Below are positions 1-10,585 of a stretch of DNA of 64,000 nucleotides, in pieces. The position numbers and the translations under genes were made by a program. Within the stretch, counting starts at the first letter, position 1; the number at the start of each line of letters is the position of its first letter. The stretch lies in NCBI GenBank assembly GCA_963281255.1, contig OY725496.1:2666001-2730000 (forward strand), given 5' to 3'. Source of the stretch: Aphrocallistes beatrix (Eukaryota > Porifera > Hexactinellida > Sceptrulophora > Aphrocallistidae). A model generated the notes under the pieces. That model worked only from the letters and a program-made list of their open reading frames with translations. It ran no database searches and was not told the DNA's origin.

Positions 1-397
1 TAGGAACTCTTTTAACTCTTCACGTAGCTCGTAAACACGTAAAATAACATTTCCTCGTGAGAGCCAACGTACCTTAGTGTAGAACAGTAAATTTAAGTGG
101 TCAGCGTCCATTTCATGACAGAATAATCTGAATAACCTCGTGTTTAGGGCACTCGACCAAGCGAGTGTCTCTAAGGGAGGTCAACTTCCGTTCGAAAAAG
201 GAGCGATCTCTATCTTTGTACGCTGGATGTTTTGAAGACAGATGTCGTTGTAATTTGTTCTGTTTCATAGATTCACTCGAAAGTACTTCGTAGCAAATAA
301 CGCACTGAGGTTTCTGGAGCCCACAATCTGTCACATAATAGAAACCAAGTTCAATGAATTTGTCTTGGTAATGTCGTTCGCGTGATGCTCCCGCCAT
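1..397 (-). pseudogene. BED zinc finger hAT transposase, deleted in the middle
   Basis: From 397 down to 113 the minus strand encodes 94 residues starting MAGASRERHYQDKF. They hold a BED-type zinc finger (CVIC near residues 32-35, then H-x4-H near residues 52-57 in RHLSSKHP), followed by FFERKLTSL, the usual N-terminus of ZBED5/SCAND3/FAM200-type hAT transposases. Below 113, in another frame, the sequence reads TKVRWLSRGNVILRVYEL and REELKEFL. This is the conserved C-terminal block (TxVRWLSRGxVLxRVxELrxEl) that normally lies several hundred residues downstream. The catalytic middle is therefore missing, which makes this a non-autonomous derivative. It is cut by the window start. Confidence 0.8.
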
Positions 398-571
398 CTC
401 CCTGCACGAAACGTAACTCTAGAGTCTAAACTTAGTATTAGCAATATAAAATGATGGGTATAGGAACGAATACGTGCAATAACGAAAAAGATTAGAGATT
501 AGTCCGCGACCCCATAAAAAGTGCTTCGCGACCCCAATTGGGGTCGCGACCCATAGTTTGGGAACCACTGA
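1..571 (-). mobile_element. hAT transposon (ZBED/SCAND3-like), internally deleted, cut by window edge
   Basis: The minus-strand element starts at about 571 with the hAT-type terminus CAGTGGTTCCCAAACTATGG, followed by a GGGGTCGCGACCCC-like palindrome common at the ends of ZBED/Charlie-type hAT elements. The coding part follows at 397. The other end lies outside the window, so the target duplication cannot be checked. The family and the 5' end are seen directly. The internal deletion is inferred from N-terminal and C-terminal transposase segments lying side by side. Confidence 0.75.
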
Positions 572-639
572 ATTAGAGTAACAACTTTGGATACATAGTA
601 TTCATGATGGTGTAGTGATTTTAGAAATCAATCACTGAA

Positions 640-1560
640 TGAAAACTTATGATACCAGAAGGAATCTCGGAATAATGTGAAACAAGAAGTTCAAGTTGGG
701 TTTTTAGAGGGATAGAATTGATTTTGGAAGTCTGCCCTCTAGCAGCTCTAGTCACAACATCTTCTAGTCGACGATATATTCAAAAAATATGGGCGATCAA
801 ATCTTTCTTTGATGCAATTAGTTAGTAAATTTTAGCCTTCGTAATAGGCTTCTCCGTATGACTCTTTTGGAAACTTGCTCGTGGGAAAAGTAACAGAATT
901 GTCGCCATATCCTTTAGGTTTTCCGTTGCCTTGGGAGGGCTGGTTGATCAACATCCAATTCGTCAGCTAACTGGACCACTTTCTCCTCAAATGATGGAAA
1001 ATTAATTCGGTTGATTAGATAGAAGTAATTTGATAATAAGGTTTACTTGTTCTTGCCCTCCGGGTGTAGTAAGCTTTGTAGTTTTGGTGAAGTGGTCTGC
1101 TGAGGTTGTCAGGACGGCCAACAATCAATTCTCGCAAAGCAACTCATAATAAAAAAGATTTCATATAAGAAGCTACCCCGTTAATGAGTTCAATAATTGT
1201 GTTCCGCACAACATACCTCACTTTCTCTCAACATGTAACCAATACTTTATAGTTTAGAAGGATGCACGAAATATATTGGGGTATTGGCTATACAGCGTGT
1301 CGGACATAAAGCACGTATTCCAATACAGTCTGGAACCATCTCTTTTGTTAATTTCTCAAATATTGCGTCTTGCGTATAGGAAAATTTGAGTAGCTTCGTT
1401 ATTTCATGTGCAACGTGTCAAGTGAACTTTTCCATTATATCACTTCCTCTTACAGCATCATATCCAGCCGAATTAAGAGAGTGACTAAAACAATGCATGT
1501 AAATATCAAGCGGCTCCTCATCTTTCATCAGCTTCGCTTTTCCTTTCCTACAACCCGTCA
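640..1560 (-). pseudogene. DUF4371/ZMYM-like hAT-type transposase remnant
   Basis: Read on the minus strand, 1560-1290 gives pieces such as LDIYMHCFSHSLN, HEITKLLKFSYTQDAIFEKL and IGIRALCPTR. They match in order the transposon-derived ZMYM/KIAA1586 (DUF4371) proteins: VHCYGHSLNLA, then THEITKLIKxSPxRxAIF, then GIRVLCPTRW. Further on, FPSFEEKVVQLADELDVD (about 1010-960) and IYRRLEDVVTRAARG (about 770-730) match the C-terminal part. The reading frame changes several times and has stop codons, so this is a decayed DNA transposon. I see no termini. The N-terminal zinc finger part should lie at 1560-2600 but I cannot recognise it there. Homology is from family knowledge, not a search. Confidence 0.7.
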
Positions 1561-1790
1561 TTGGCAAAGAATTGTTTAGTTTATTCAGCAGATTCAGTAG
1601 TAATGTGATATATTAAAGTAACTCCAAAAGAGAAGTTAAAAGCACCAGCCGAGCATAAACAATTATTTAACTGGTTGATTTAAGTCACTTCCAAATATTT
1701 ACTTAGTTTTGCTTTGTGAATACCTACTTAATGTTTGATGTCTAATCGAATACAATACTTAGTTTATAATTAGTAAATACTTAATTGATA

Positions 1791-1853
1791 CAGTGGAAAC
1801 CGGTTTTTCTTACTATTCCCTTACAGGGCCAATAAGTAAGAAAAAACGATAGT
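1791..1853. mobile_element. pogo-like mini-MITE, decayed copy
   Basis: It starts TA-CAGTGGAAACCGGTTTTTC and runs into an inverted stretch GTAAGAAAAAACG. The left half is nearly identical to the terminus of the intact 105-bp element at 18070-18174. The right terminus is lost. Confidence 0.5.
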
Positions 1854-3165
1854 ACGCAAATACCGATGGAAATTAATATATATTTGGAATTTTTAACATC
1901 AGAAATTTTATGAAATAGTAAGAAAAGCTAAACTTTACTCCGTTTAAGTAGTTTCGTCAATAAGGTCCCAGCTCTCATTTTAGAACTGTGCTACTACATC
2001 ATTATATTGGATCATAGATCCAATATACTGATATAGGAAGCACACTTAAAAAAATATTTGGGACCCCCCCCCCATAAGTGAACCGTTACACAGAATCCCT
2101 AGACGAAAACGGAAGCGCCGCAACATCGATTAAGATTATAGTTCCTGAAGAGCTTCCAACTATAATAACAACCTTTTGAAAATTACCTCCTTGGGTCTTC
2201 CTGTTCACGTATCCATACTAATGGATATATTACATTTGGCGCAGCTTCTAAATATTACTTCCATTTTCTTGCGGCTAACACAATTTCATGGAATTCTCGT
2301 CTCCCCGTACAGTTGTTTCTTTGGGCTTCACTTAGCAATGAAGAGAATAGTGCAACGTGGTTTATTTTACTTCACTCGCCATTTTGAGATAGTAAGTCAC
2401 CAATACCTTCTCCGAGGCATCTGACAAGAGAAATCCTGACTCCAAGATAGATATCCTCTAGCGAAGGAAAGTCTGGCATAATCACATCAATTTAAAGTGC
2501 CGTTATACTTGTATGTGTAATCAAACTCAGATAGTTGAGCGGAGTCGAACAAGGGGTCATCCCGACAAGATTTGGCAAATTTTGAGAATGGAATGTAAGT
2601 ACATTCCTGCATTGCTATGGAAAATGATTTCAAATATGGTCATGTGACAATGCGGAGTTCAAATCTGGCGGTTGTAATTTGACTAAATGAGAAAAAGTTA
2701 TCGGTGAGGGTAAAGTTGGCGATGTAACAAATACCAGATATTTTACAATCCAATATTTCAGGAAAAGCATTTTCAATTAGAATATCGACTTTGGTAATCA
2801 TTATCTTTAAGTCTTAAACTTTCCAAAAAGTGTATACGTAGTTTTAAATTTCTCCTGAAATTCCTACGAAATTGCACACTGACCCTGACTATATGTGGCT
2901 GATTCGAATGTGTACATTTTCAATCTGATTTCAGCTCCTTAGTTTATCTTAGAGTTTGAATGCATCTCCCTTCATGAATAGAGTGTAGAAATACCTGTGT
3001 CCACATACAATGTACATATCCACTGTACTAGTAATAGGATGCGAGGCAGCGACATTCTGTAGTCAAGAAACGATGGAATGTAGATAGTTAGTTTCTTATC
3101 TCTCTTTTTTTTCAGAAGTGGCCAAATATCGTTTTTCTGTAAAGATCGCATAAATAAATTTGTAT
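1854..3165. other. no gene recognised
   Basis: This is AT-rich sequence without a credible coding frame. 2176-2424 is open on the plus strand, but composition and context do not support a gene. Weak minus-strand coding-like pieces may belong to the decayed transposase below 1560. Confidence 0.5.
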
Positions 3166-3170
3166 ATCTA

Positions 3171-3345
3171 CAAGCGTGCTTCGCTTACTTGCGAAGTGCG
3201 GCTGGCGGACACAAAGTGTCCGCCAGAGGTGCCCTTTGGGCGTCTAGATTAGCATAGCTAATCAAATGGAAGTTAACATATCTAACAGAGGACGGTTAAC
3301 CATTACGGCAGATAAGATGAATTAGTTGTCACATCAATGTGTAGG
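3171..3345 (-). mobile_element. Helitron HelA, 3' part only
   Basis: The minus-strand 3' end starts at CAAGCGTGCTTCGCTTACTT, followed by the GGCGGACAC / GTGTCCGCC hairpin and the subterminal region. The host base before it is A, that is T after CTTG on the element strand. The 5' part is missing. Confidence 0.7.
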
Positions 3346-3523
3346 TAGCTTCGATTTGATTCGGAAGGAGAATGAACAGGCTAGGAAGTAGAAGTCCATC
3401 TTTCAGGGGCTCGTGTTGCATGCATTCATTTCAAATAATTCAAGTTAAAAAGCGTCTGAAAATAATATCATGGCATCATCAATGTAATTATGAAATGTGT
3501 TCATTAGAGTTATGATTCTACTG

Positions 3524-3641
3524 ATTATAATCACAATGAGTGACTGGTGATTCAAGTTATAATGTTTAGGATGCAAATTTTGAAACTAGAAAATTCTCCT
3601 TCAAAACACGATAGCTTGAGATTCTCATTGTGATTATAAAC
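3524..3641. repeat. short inverted repeat
   Basis: GATTATAATCACAATGAG near 3524 is matched in reverse by CTCATTGTGATTATAA near 3622, with about 80 bp between. It could be the core of an old MITE. No ends are visible. Confidence 0.4.
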
Positions 3642-4078
3642 CAGGTAAATATTAATTAGGCCATGCTAATTCGGTCTTTAGTCTACAATAATTTAAAGGT
3701 ATCCAGGTTGACATTTTTTAAGTTCTCCGATCCATCAACTTGGCTTTGTATGATAATCAGGTTGGAAGTGTCTTTTATAAAGTATATTTGAAGCTTCATC
3801 AATAAATCACTCTTTCCTCAAAATATTGAACACTTATCTATGTGACGGCATATAAGCAATTTGTTCATACACTCTGTCAAGGAATTAACAATACAAAACT
3901 TATATAGAATAGAGGTAGTTTCAATGTGATCTTTGTTAATTCAGATGTGTTTATCAGAGGGCGTTTTTATCTCCCAAGATGACTGTGGTATTTTCACTCT
4001 AGTATTTATGTCTATTCTATATCAAATCAAATCAAGCAACAAAATGTATATTAATCATGCTCACTGGGAAAAAAGTAA

Positions 4079-4666
4079 CCCCATCGAGTGACCCCTGGTT
4101 TTGCTTCATTATATTTCATTATTTCGAATAGCCATAAATTAACACTCTATATGATCATAATTTAAGCATACAAAAAAAAAATTACCCAAACATGCAAATG
4201 TGCAATGTGTTTAATTTTGATCAAGGAGACACCCAGAAAAATTAATACTACTCTACCAGAAAAGTTAATACTACTTAAATTTGACGGTTTAAATCCAGGA
4301 TCTGGACCTGGCTATACTAAGTTCGGAACTTCGAAAATATTGACTGATTCTTTGAGCGATATTGATTATAGAAGTAAGACAGACATATTTGGTGATGTTT
4401 AATAGTTAATCAATATGAGTGAGCCCAGAAGCCGAAAGGACGCTTCTGGTGTATACAAAGTGTCCACCAGCCGCGCAGCGTAAGCAAGCGAAGCGCGCTT
4501 GTATGCTTATAAAGTAAAATTGAAATTTTGTGTCAACTTGTCCAATGATGATAAAAAAATTATCAAAACCTCAACTTGTCAAATCAACATAGAGAAACCT
4601 GCATTGGATCTAGTTACATAGTCCAAGAATGTTGTGGGAAGAAAAAGTAGGGATCACTCGATGGGG
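4079..4666. mobile_element. MITE with CCCCATCGAGTGA termini, hosting a Helitron tail
   Basis: CCCCATCGAGTGACCCCT at 4079 is repeated inverted at the right end (AGGGATCACTCGATGGGG, ending 4666). The ends give about 18 bp of terminal inverted repeat with one mismatch. The family is unknown and no clear target duplication is seen. The inner 4330-4501 is HelA sequence. Confidence 0.6.
4330..4501 (+). mobile_element. Helitron HelA, 3' part
   Basis: It contains the conserved TGAGCGATATTGATTATA block, a decayed GTGTCCACC hairpin arm, and the terminal GCAAGCGAAGCGCGCTTG ending at 4501 and followed by T. The 5' boundary is not clear. Confidence 0.7.
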
Positions 4667-5159
4667 TGGAAATGAAAAAGAACATGGAATGTTAGGTATA
4701 TCTTAACATTCCAGAGGTTAAATATTTTCTGAATATAGCCATGTGACATATCAAATTATCTTAAATTGACCGTTGAGTCCAATTTCGGGATTGAAAAGAT
4801 GATCTGACATTATTTAGATATGAAACTTCCATACATTAAATTCAATGCAACTAATCTGAATAGAGCACAACGAAAAAATCAAGAGAAGATACATACAGCC
4901 GAGATCATCAAGTAACACGGAAAACAATCTAAATAACGCCAACTCCCAAACAAAATTCAAACGTATTCAGCAAAAATGACGATGGACTGCTTTTTGCGTA
5001 CATGAGTGGCTCCAACATTGAAAAGATAGCTTCAGTCCTAGAATAGACTACGCTATTGAATAGGATCGGTCACGGTCACCTTGTTGCAATAGAGGCAAGA
5101 TATTCATAATTCCACTGATCAACAGATTATCGGAATCATCACCGTCAGCGGGGGGTCAA

Positions 5160-5345
5160 TGGTATCGTCATGCTCGTCGTGGGAGGCCAATAGTATTCAA
5201 CTCTTCCAATAGTGTTAGTGTAAAGTATGGTTGTTACGATTTCTAGATATTTATAGTAGGGTTAGCCTTGTGTGTTTGGCGTGCTCTTACTCAAATTAGA
5301 ATTTCATAAATTCATGTCTGCTGTAGTCTTCAGCATAATCTAGTT
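5160..5345 (+). repeat. 5' LTR of the Ty3/gypsy fossil
   Basis: This is a direct repeat of 6815-6990, sharing TTCAGCATAATMTA-like 3' sequence and the TAGTAGGGTTAG core. The exact ends are uncertain. Confidence 0.6.
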
Positions 5346-6016
5346 CTCTCACACAATTCTAATTTGTACCTGAGCTATGCCAGAGCGTATGGATATAACA
5401 GAACTATGTAAAGATGAGTGGGTTGAGAAATGGAAGCCCCTCTGTGAAGCAGCTACAGCCGGGATCCGTGCATCTGGTGGCATGGGCAAGAAAGCCCTTC
5501 AAATGTTCCCGATAGGACACTCGCGAAGAGGGTACTTGTGATTGAAGTCGTGGCAGAACATTCGGAAACAGGAAACGTGGATAATGCCTTAAAAGCTTTG
5601 ATACAGAACCTGAACCCCCCCCTCCAGATCTTCACAGGGCGTTACAACGGTTATGCAGAACCGATTGGGAAAAAGGAGTAGAGATAGAATTGTTTTTCTA
5701 CAGACTGTAAAGCGAAGACATTGAAACTAAAGCCCCATTGAGGTGAGTTTGAGGTATATTGGTTGGACAGCTTCCGGAAACGGTACAACCCCTGATCAAG
5801 GAGTGGCTCGAGAAAGAGGAAAATGCAGATCTTACGATGCCAAATAGTAGGAAGTCTCTGGTAAAGGTAAAAAACGCATTACTCGATAAAGGTCACAGGA
5901 TGGATGGACGGGTATCGCTATATCGGGCGGATCGCCATGATTACCGATGCAGATGGACGGATTGCTATGTTTCCCGAGACAGATAGCGGACGAAGTGAGA
6001 AGAGAATATCCGGGAG

Positions 6017-6202
6017 TTGTTCATTGGGACTTCACGGAGGATCAGGAAGGACCAATTCCACTCTTCCATGGCTCGATACTTCGTGTGCAGATCTGACAAT
6101 CACTTCATGGCACGCTGTCCAGAGAAACGTTGTCCTCGGTGTGGGAAGAAGGGACACGGTCTGCGTCAGTGCAAAGGAACAGTAAAAACTTATAATGTTT
6201 AG
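6017..6202 (+). pseudogene. gag nucleocapsid-like CCHC fragment
   Basis: Two adjacent zinc-knuckle motifs can be seen, the second a clear C-x2-C-x4-H-x4-C (CPRCGKKGHGLRQC), as in the nucleocapsid part of Ty3/gypsy gag proteins. It lies in the middle of the LTR-bounded fossil at 5150-6990. It is a remnant and not a working gene. Confidence 0.65.
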
Positions 6203-6380
6203 CAAACCACCAAATTCTCCCCGCAGGAACTAATGTGCGGCACTACACTGCGCTCATCAATCGAGACAGTTGGAGGTATGAGGTCGGATGCCTCAGCTAA
6301 TATCGTGCAGTCAACGAACGATATGGATATAGATTCCAAACATTTATACGGATAACAGTAGTCGGGCTAAGGAAGCATAC

Positions 6381-6563
6381 ATGAAAGTCCACGATCGAGG
6401 AACGACCCATACACACGCAACGGTGGGAGTGGGGGAGATAGTGTACCTAAATAATTTCATTATGGAGGATGGCTTGGACTCGATGTATCAGGGCCCATAT
6501 CAGGTCCTGGACCCTAATGTGAAGTTTGACAAAGATAATGAAAAAATTCGTGGGTGCACCTAG
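6381..6563 (+). pseudogene. integrase C-terminal (GPY/F-like) fragment
   Basis: The segment contains VGEIVYLNN followed by MYQGPYQVLDP. This resembles the GPY/F module that ends many Ty3/gypsy integrases (VGDxVyLxx ... GPYxVl). It lies a few hundred bases before the 3' LTR, the position expected for this module. It is a fossil fragment. Confidence 0.5.
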
Positions 6564-6814
6564 ACAATTGAAAGATCATACCCCGGATACTGGAGGAACA
6601 CACCGTAAGGCAGGATACTTCTTCAACAGTCGAGCACGACGGGGTAGGGCTGGATCCCGTCAGAAGGGGCCAACTAGTAATACTTGTGGGTAGGGAGGAG
6701 GAAGAAGAGGAAAACAAAGGACCAATGAGGAGGTCGACTAGAATCAAGAAGAGACCAGATCGACTAGAGTATTCCTAAAGAAATAATGATCCGGCTGTAG
6801 AGGCGGTAGCTGAT

Positions 6815-6990
6815 TTCATGGTCATCGTGGGAGATCAGTTGTATTTATCACTTCCAAAATAGTCTTAGTGAGAAGTATCATTATTAGGATTCACTAGATA
6901 TTCATAGTAGGGTTAGTCTTGTGTGTTTAGCGTGCTCTAACTTAAAATAGAATTTCATAAACCCAAGTCTGCTGTTAGTCTTCAGCATAA
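6815..6990 (+). repeat. 3' LTR of the Ty3/gypsy fossil
   Basis: This is a direct repeat of 5160-5345 (TCATAGTAGGGTTAGTCTTG and the following sequence), placed downstream of the integrase-like fragment. Confidence 0.6.
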
Positions 6991-7155
6991 TATATTACAC
7001 TCATAGCATCAGTCATTTCAAGTTCAAACAAAAGTTTACTTTTAAGGGTATTATTGAGGGTAAGTGAATAAACAAAATTGTTGGTCAAATTGGAAAATTA
7101 TCAGAATGCATTGGTGCGCAGTTTACACCTCTATATATGATCATATTGTGATAAC

Positions 7156-7484
7156 CATAGACGTCGTAAACTTTATTTCCTACCCTTGGACTGCCCGGCC
7201 ACGATAATCCAGGGCCGTTCATCAGTTAATCGGGCCGTATCTTCAGCTGATCTAGCGTTACCGTCAGCCAAATGGGCCGTGAACCCTTGATCTACATGAG
7301 GAATTAGTAACAGTCAATTACCAGTACATAATAGCACTAAGCTTTTTACCGGGTAGTACCCGGTCATTTACCGGGTAGCACTCGGCATTAGACCGGGTAG
7401 CGCCCGGCCTGCCGGGTAGTACCCGGCATTCGCTCTGGGCCGCACGCCAATTGCCGGGTAACCGGGTGGGTTACGACGCCTATG
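7156..7484. mobile_element. 329-bp MITE with 8-bp TSD and an array of small palindromes
   Basis: The exact direct repeat GTGATAAC flanks it (7148-7155 and 7485-7492). The ends are inverted repeats, CATAGACGTCGTAA and the reverse of CATAGGCGTCGTAA. An 8-bp target duplication and a CA start fit hAT or P superfamily non-autonomous elements. The element is far richer in GC than its surroundings. At 7348-7430 it carries four copies of a CCGGGTAGTACCCGG-type palindrome. Confidence 0.85.
7348..7430. repeat. four CCGGGTAGYRCCCGG palindromes
   Basis: The repeats are TTACCGGGTAGTACCCGG, TTACCGGGTAGCACTCGG, GACCGGGTAGCGCCCGG and GCCGGGTAGTACCCGGC, spaced about 21 bp apart. Each is a near-perfect inverted repeat inside the MITE at 7156-7484. 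Confidence 0.85.
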
Positions 7485-7492
7485 GTGATAAC

Positions 7493-8125
7493 CCGTAATT
7501 GGTTAGAGTTCGCTGGTGTAAATTATTTACGGATAATTTAGAAAATTACCAACGAAAACAGTTATTATCTTAGTAACTAGCTTATTAGTAATGTCGGGAT
7601 CCGTTTTTGATTTGATCTGGTGACGTTAGAATTTTTCAGAAATTGGATTTTCCGCATTTCATATTAAAATTTACACCAGTGCCAGTTTAGAACCCGAGAC
7701 AACTATTTTTCATGATTTATAGATCATATAAACTAACGACTTATCATGTCCGAACATTATCCCCACCAATATATATAAATTCAATTTTCCAAAATTGTTA
7801 TATTATCCTCTACATTATGTCGAACCTAGTAGATTAAATGTTATAGTGATGTATATTACCGACATTGTGCGTTTAAAAATAATATTTCTGCAGATTATAT
7901 GAAGGTTTAGATTGCAAGTAAAACTGAAAAATTGCACTATAGAAGTGGGCAATAAACTCAATACAAATATTTCCACGACTTGAATGTGTATACTTTTTTT
8001 AATATTAATGGGGAACTTAAATCTAATACTATGTAATATACGTAAACGTATAGAAGCATATAATTTGTTAAATTGCTCAATTATATTAGTAGAAGAATGG
8101 AGCATCAAATAAACATTCTTAATCT
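7493..8125. other. no gene recognised
   Basis: This is AT-rich DNA. A minus-strand open frame at 7815-8108 has the low-complexity composition expected by chance, and I see no family motif. Confidence 0.5.
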
Positions 8126-8480
8126 GAATCAGTGCTTTCAGAATCAGTTTCCCAATTTTGAGGCACTAATCTTTCCTCGTCATCACTGTCCTCATCATTT
8201 TATCCTTCCTTATTATTACTCAATTCTACTTTTGTTGTTGATCTAGTAACTTTGTCCCACTGCAGGTTGTAGTTCTAAGTCACAAGTCACATATAATCGA
8301 CAAGAAGCTGAGGGTATAAAGGATTTCTTCCTGTCTTGAATCAAAGATTCCAAACTTGTTGTATTCGGAAATGAATCATTTCTCCACTATGTTCTGAACT
8401 TTGCTGACCCGGCATCAGAATCTATACTTTCAAAACGATTGAAATATTCTTCGTAGTTATCAGACAGAATATGAGATTTT
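8125..8480 (-). pseudogene. unrecognised coding-like fragment
   Basis: Read on the minus strand, the stretch gives protein-like pieces such as NYEEYFNRFESIDSDAG, then SLIQDRKKSFIPSA, and an acidic end NDEDSDDEERLVPQNWETD. Frames change and stops occur. It could be the end of an old transposase or a host gene remnant. I do not recognise the family. Confidence 0.3.
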
Positions 8481-8589
8481 AGGGACTATGGTAAATTTGC
8501 ATCACGCCAAGCTTTGCTAAACCCATGTATACTTTCACGCCATCCTGTTTTCCTTATCTCACTTTATCCTTCGCTTGATCCAATGTTCA

Positions 8590-8810
8590 ATGCATTTAGG
8601 AATTTAAGGTTGGCCTGTCCTATGGGCATTTTGTTTTTTATCAAAAATTTGCTCAAAGTCCTTTTTAACCATTTTAGGATCACTAAAGGGGTTCTAAACA
8701 TTAATTTTGATTTTTAGAATTTCAATGCTAATATTTCGCCACTTAGAGCCACTTGTACCACTGGTGTCGCCTAAAAAAGGACACAATTTTGAAACTGAAG
8801 TCTCATATCC
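8590..8810. mobile_element. fold-back MITE FB-A, one arm, cut by gap
   Basis: AGGGGTTCTAAACATTAATTT, GCCACTTAGAGCCACTTGTA and GGTGTCGCCTAAAAAAGGAC match the arm of the palindromic element at 38340-38845 and at 63590-64000. The N gap begins inside the element. Confidence 0.75.
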
Positions 8811-9010
8811 NNNNNNNNNNNNNNNNNNNNNNNNNNNNNNNNNNNNNNNNNNNNNNNNNNNNNNNNNNNNNNNNNNNNNNNNNNNNNNNNNNNNNNNNNN
8901 NNNNNNNNNNNNNNNNNNNNNNNNNNNNNNNNNNNNNNNNNNNNNNNNNNNNNNNNNNNNNNNNNNNNNNNNNNNNNNNNNNNNNNNNNNNNNNNNNNNN
9001 NNNNNNNNNN
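8811..9010. other. assembly gap (N)
   Basis: There are 200 N. The left side is a fold-back MITE arm and the right side is an AT microsatellite, both typical of assembly breaks. Confidence 0.99.
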
Positions 9011-9045
<35 letters not shown>

Positions 9046-9048
<3 letters not shown>

Positions 9049-9228
9049 TCAGGGTCGCTTATTGTGAACCACCAGGGGACCAAAAATCTGTTCATAATAG
9101 AGTTACTTCATATTAAGCGAACTTGATTCTATACAAATCCTATCTAAAAATGAAATTAGGACCAGGAGGTTAGTTCATAAAAAACGAATGTTCATATTAA
9201 GCGGGTTCATAATAAGTGACCTTGACTG
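9046..9228. mobile_element. 183-bp TA MITE (pogo-like)
   Basis: TA flanks both sides. The termini are CAGTCAGGGTCGCTTATTGT and, inverted, CAGTCAAGGTCACTTATTAT (24 bp with three mismatches). The interior repeats TTCATAWTAAGYG-like motifs. Confidence 0.8.
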
Positions 9229-9246
9229 TATGTATATATATATATA

Positions 9247-9923
9247 TTAGGTTGCTCCAAGAAATTCCAAAGTTTGAATATTATGATATACACTCTTCAA
9301 ATAGTTTACCTCGATCACCAAGTATTCACCATAAAATGTTCATGCAATTTGGAGATGGTTTAGTGGTTGCGCAAGGTAACCTTCCCCTCGTGATAATTTA
9401 TAATGGGATATGTCCGGATTGAGGCCAGATGTTGTAAAAAGCGTACTTCCGACATTTGAATATATTAGTAGCTTGATTTTTGTGATATTTGAGGGTGGTT
9501 TTATATCAGCTAATAATACATTTTAGTAACCTAAAATCTACCGGTTCCGAGATATTGGTGAAAACAATTGGGACCATTAATAATTTCAACTATGAAGGCT
9601 GGTCCCAACAGTTTTCACTAATATCTCGGAACCGGTAGATTTTAGGTTGTTAAAATGTATTATTAGCTGATATAAACCCACCCTCAAATATCACAAAAAT
9701 CAAGCTACAAATATATTCAAATGTCAGAAGTACGCTTTTTACAACTTCTGGCCTCAACCCGGACATATCCCATTATAAATTAGCACGAGGGGAAGGCTAC
9801 CTTGCGCAAACACTAAACTCCAAATTGCATGAACATTTATGGTGAATACTTGGTAATCAAGGTAAACCATTTAAAGAGTGTGCATTATAAGATTCAAACT
9901 TTGTAATTTTTGGAGCACCCTAA
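9247..9923. mobile_element. 677-bp fold-back MITE, TTAGGGTGCTCC family, copy 1
   Basis: This is an almost complete palindrome. Arms of about 310 bp run from TTAGGTTGCTCCAAGAAATT to its inverse TTTTTGGAGCACCCTAA, around a short spacer near 9565-9600. TA flanks it in an AT microsatellite. The TTAGG start recalls mariner termini. A second copy is at 24986-25585. Confidence 0.85.
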
Positions 9924-10425
9924 TAAATATATATATATATATATGTTACAAATTGAAGAAACTACCAGGCACAGAAAGCTGATTTTTGGCATGTTGGAGT
10001 CTTTTGGCTATGGCTCCACTAAGTTCTGACCCCAAAGGAAAATTTCAACTCATCATTGAATTATGACGTCATTATCACATTTTGTATAATTAGACAATTC
10101 AGTTTTTCGACTACAACTCCGCTATTTTAGGTGATACAAGACTGAAATTTTAAAAGAATATGTGAATTAATATATCTTAAATATGATACGACTATAATCA
10201 AAAAATGATAACTCATCACTCTGTTATGACGTTACCAGTGCGCATCAAAAATTTAAAAATTGTCAAATTTTGTGATTTTTTGAGCGTTATCAATTATAAC
10301 AGTAAGATAGACGTTTTTAGGGATGTTGTCGCCTAGGCTCACGCGCTCAAAGGGCTCCTCTGGCAGACACAGTGTCCACCAGCCGCGCTGCGCTGCGAAA
10401 GTGAATCATGCATGTATATATGCTA

Positions 10426-10583
10426 CAGTCAGATTGTGAAATTAGGGATTTCATGAAATGCTTAGTGATCTCACGAAATTACTGGGCATTTCGTGAAAAA
10501 GTGTTGGTTTTTTCATGCAAAGCCTAGTAATTTCGTGAAATCACTAGCTTTTTCATGAAATAACTGATTACACACATTGACTG
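10426..10583. mobile_element. 158-bp TA MITE made of TTTCRTGAAA palindromes
   Basis: TA flanks both sides, and the ends are CAGTCAGATTGTG and the inverse of CAGTCAATGTGTG. The interior holds five TTTCATGAAA/TTTCGTGAAA-type palindromes in 110 bp. Confidence 0.8.
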
Positions 10584-10585
10584 TA

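Larger units (their letters stand above)
5150..6990 (+). mobile_element. Ty3/gypsy-like LTR retroelement, short and broken
   Basis: Two direct repeats about 180 bp long (about 5160-5345 and 6815-6990) share the core TAGTAGGGTTAG and CTTGTGTGTTTRGCGTGCTC, and look like LTRs. Between them lie a gag zinc-knuckle region and a piece resembling the end of integrase, so most of pol is absent. The element is a fossil, broken in many places. LTR divergence of very roughly 20% by eye suggests that it is not recent. Family assignment rests on the CCHC pair and the GPY-like tail. Confidence 0.65.
9011..10412 (+). mobile_element. Helitron HelA copy H3, with two MITEs in its microsatellite
   Basis: The visible Helitron body is 9924-10412: TTGAAGAAACTACCAGGCAC, the GGCATG...GAGTCTTTTGGCTATGGC block, a CRE motif at about 10064 (ATGACGTCAT) and a decayed hairpin tail. 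Its 5' end is lost in the gap. The AT microsatellite that normally separates the 5' end from the body has received two TA-inserted MITEs, at 9046-9228 and 9247-9923. The 3' terminus is decayed. Confidence 0.7.

Noticed and set aside
8694-9126. Open frames crossing the N gap at 8811-9010
   Set aside because: They exist only because N codons contain no stop. The real flanks are a MITE arm and a microsatellite.
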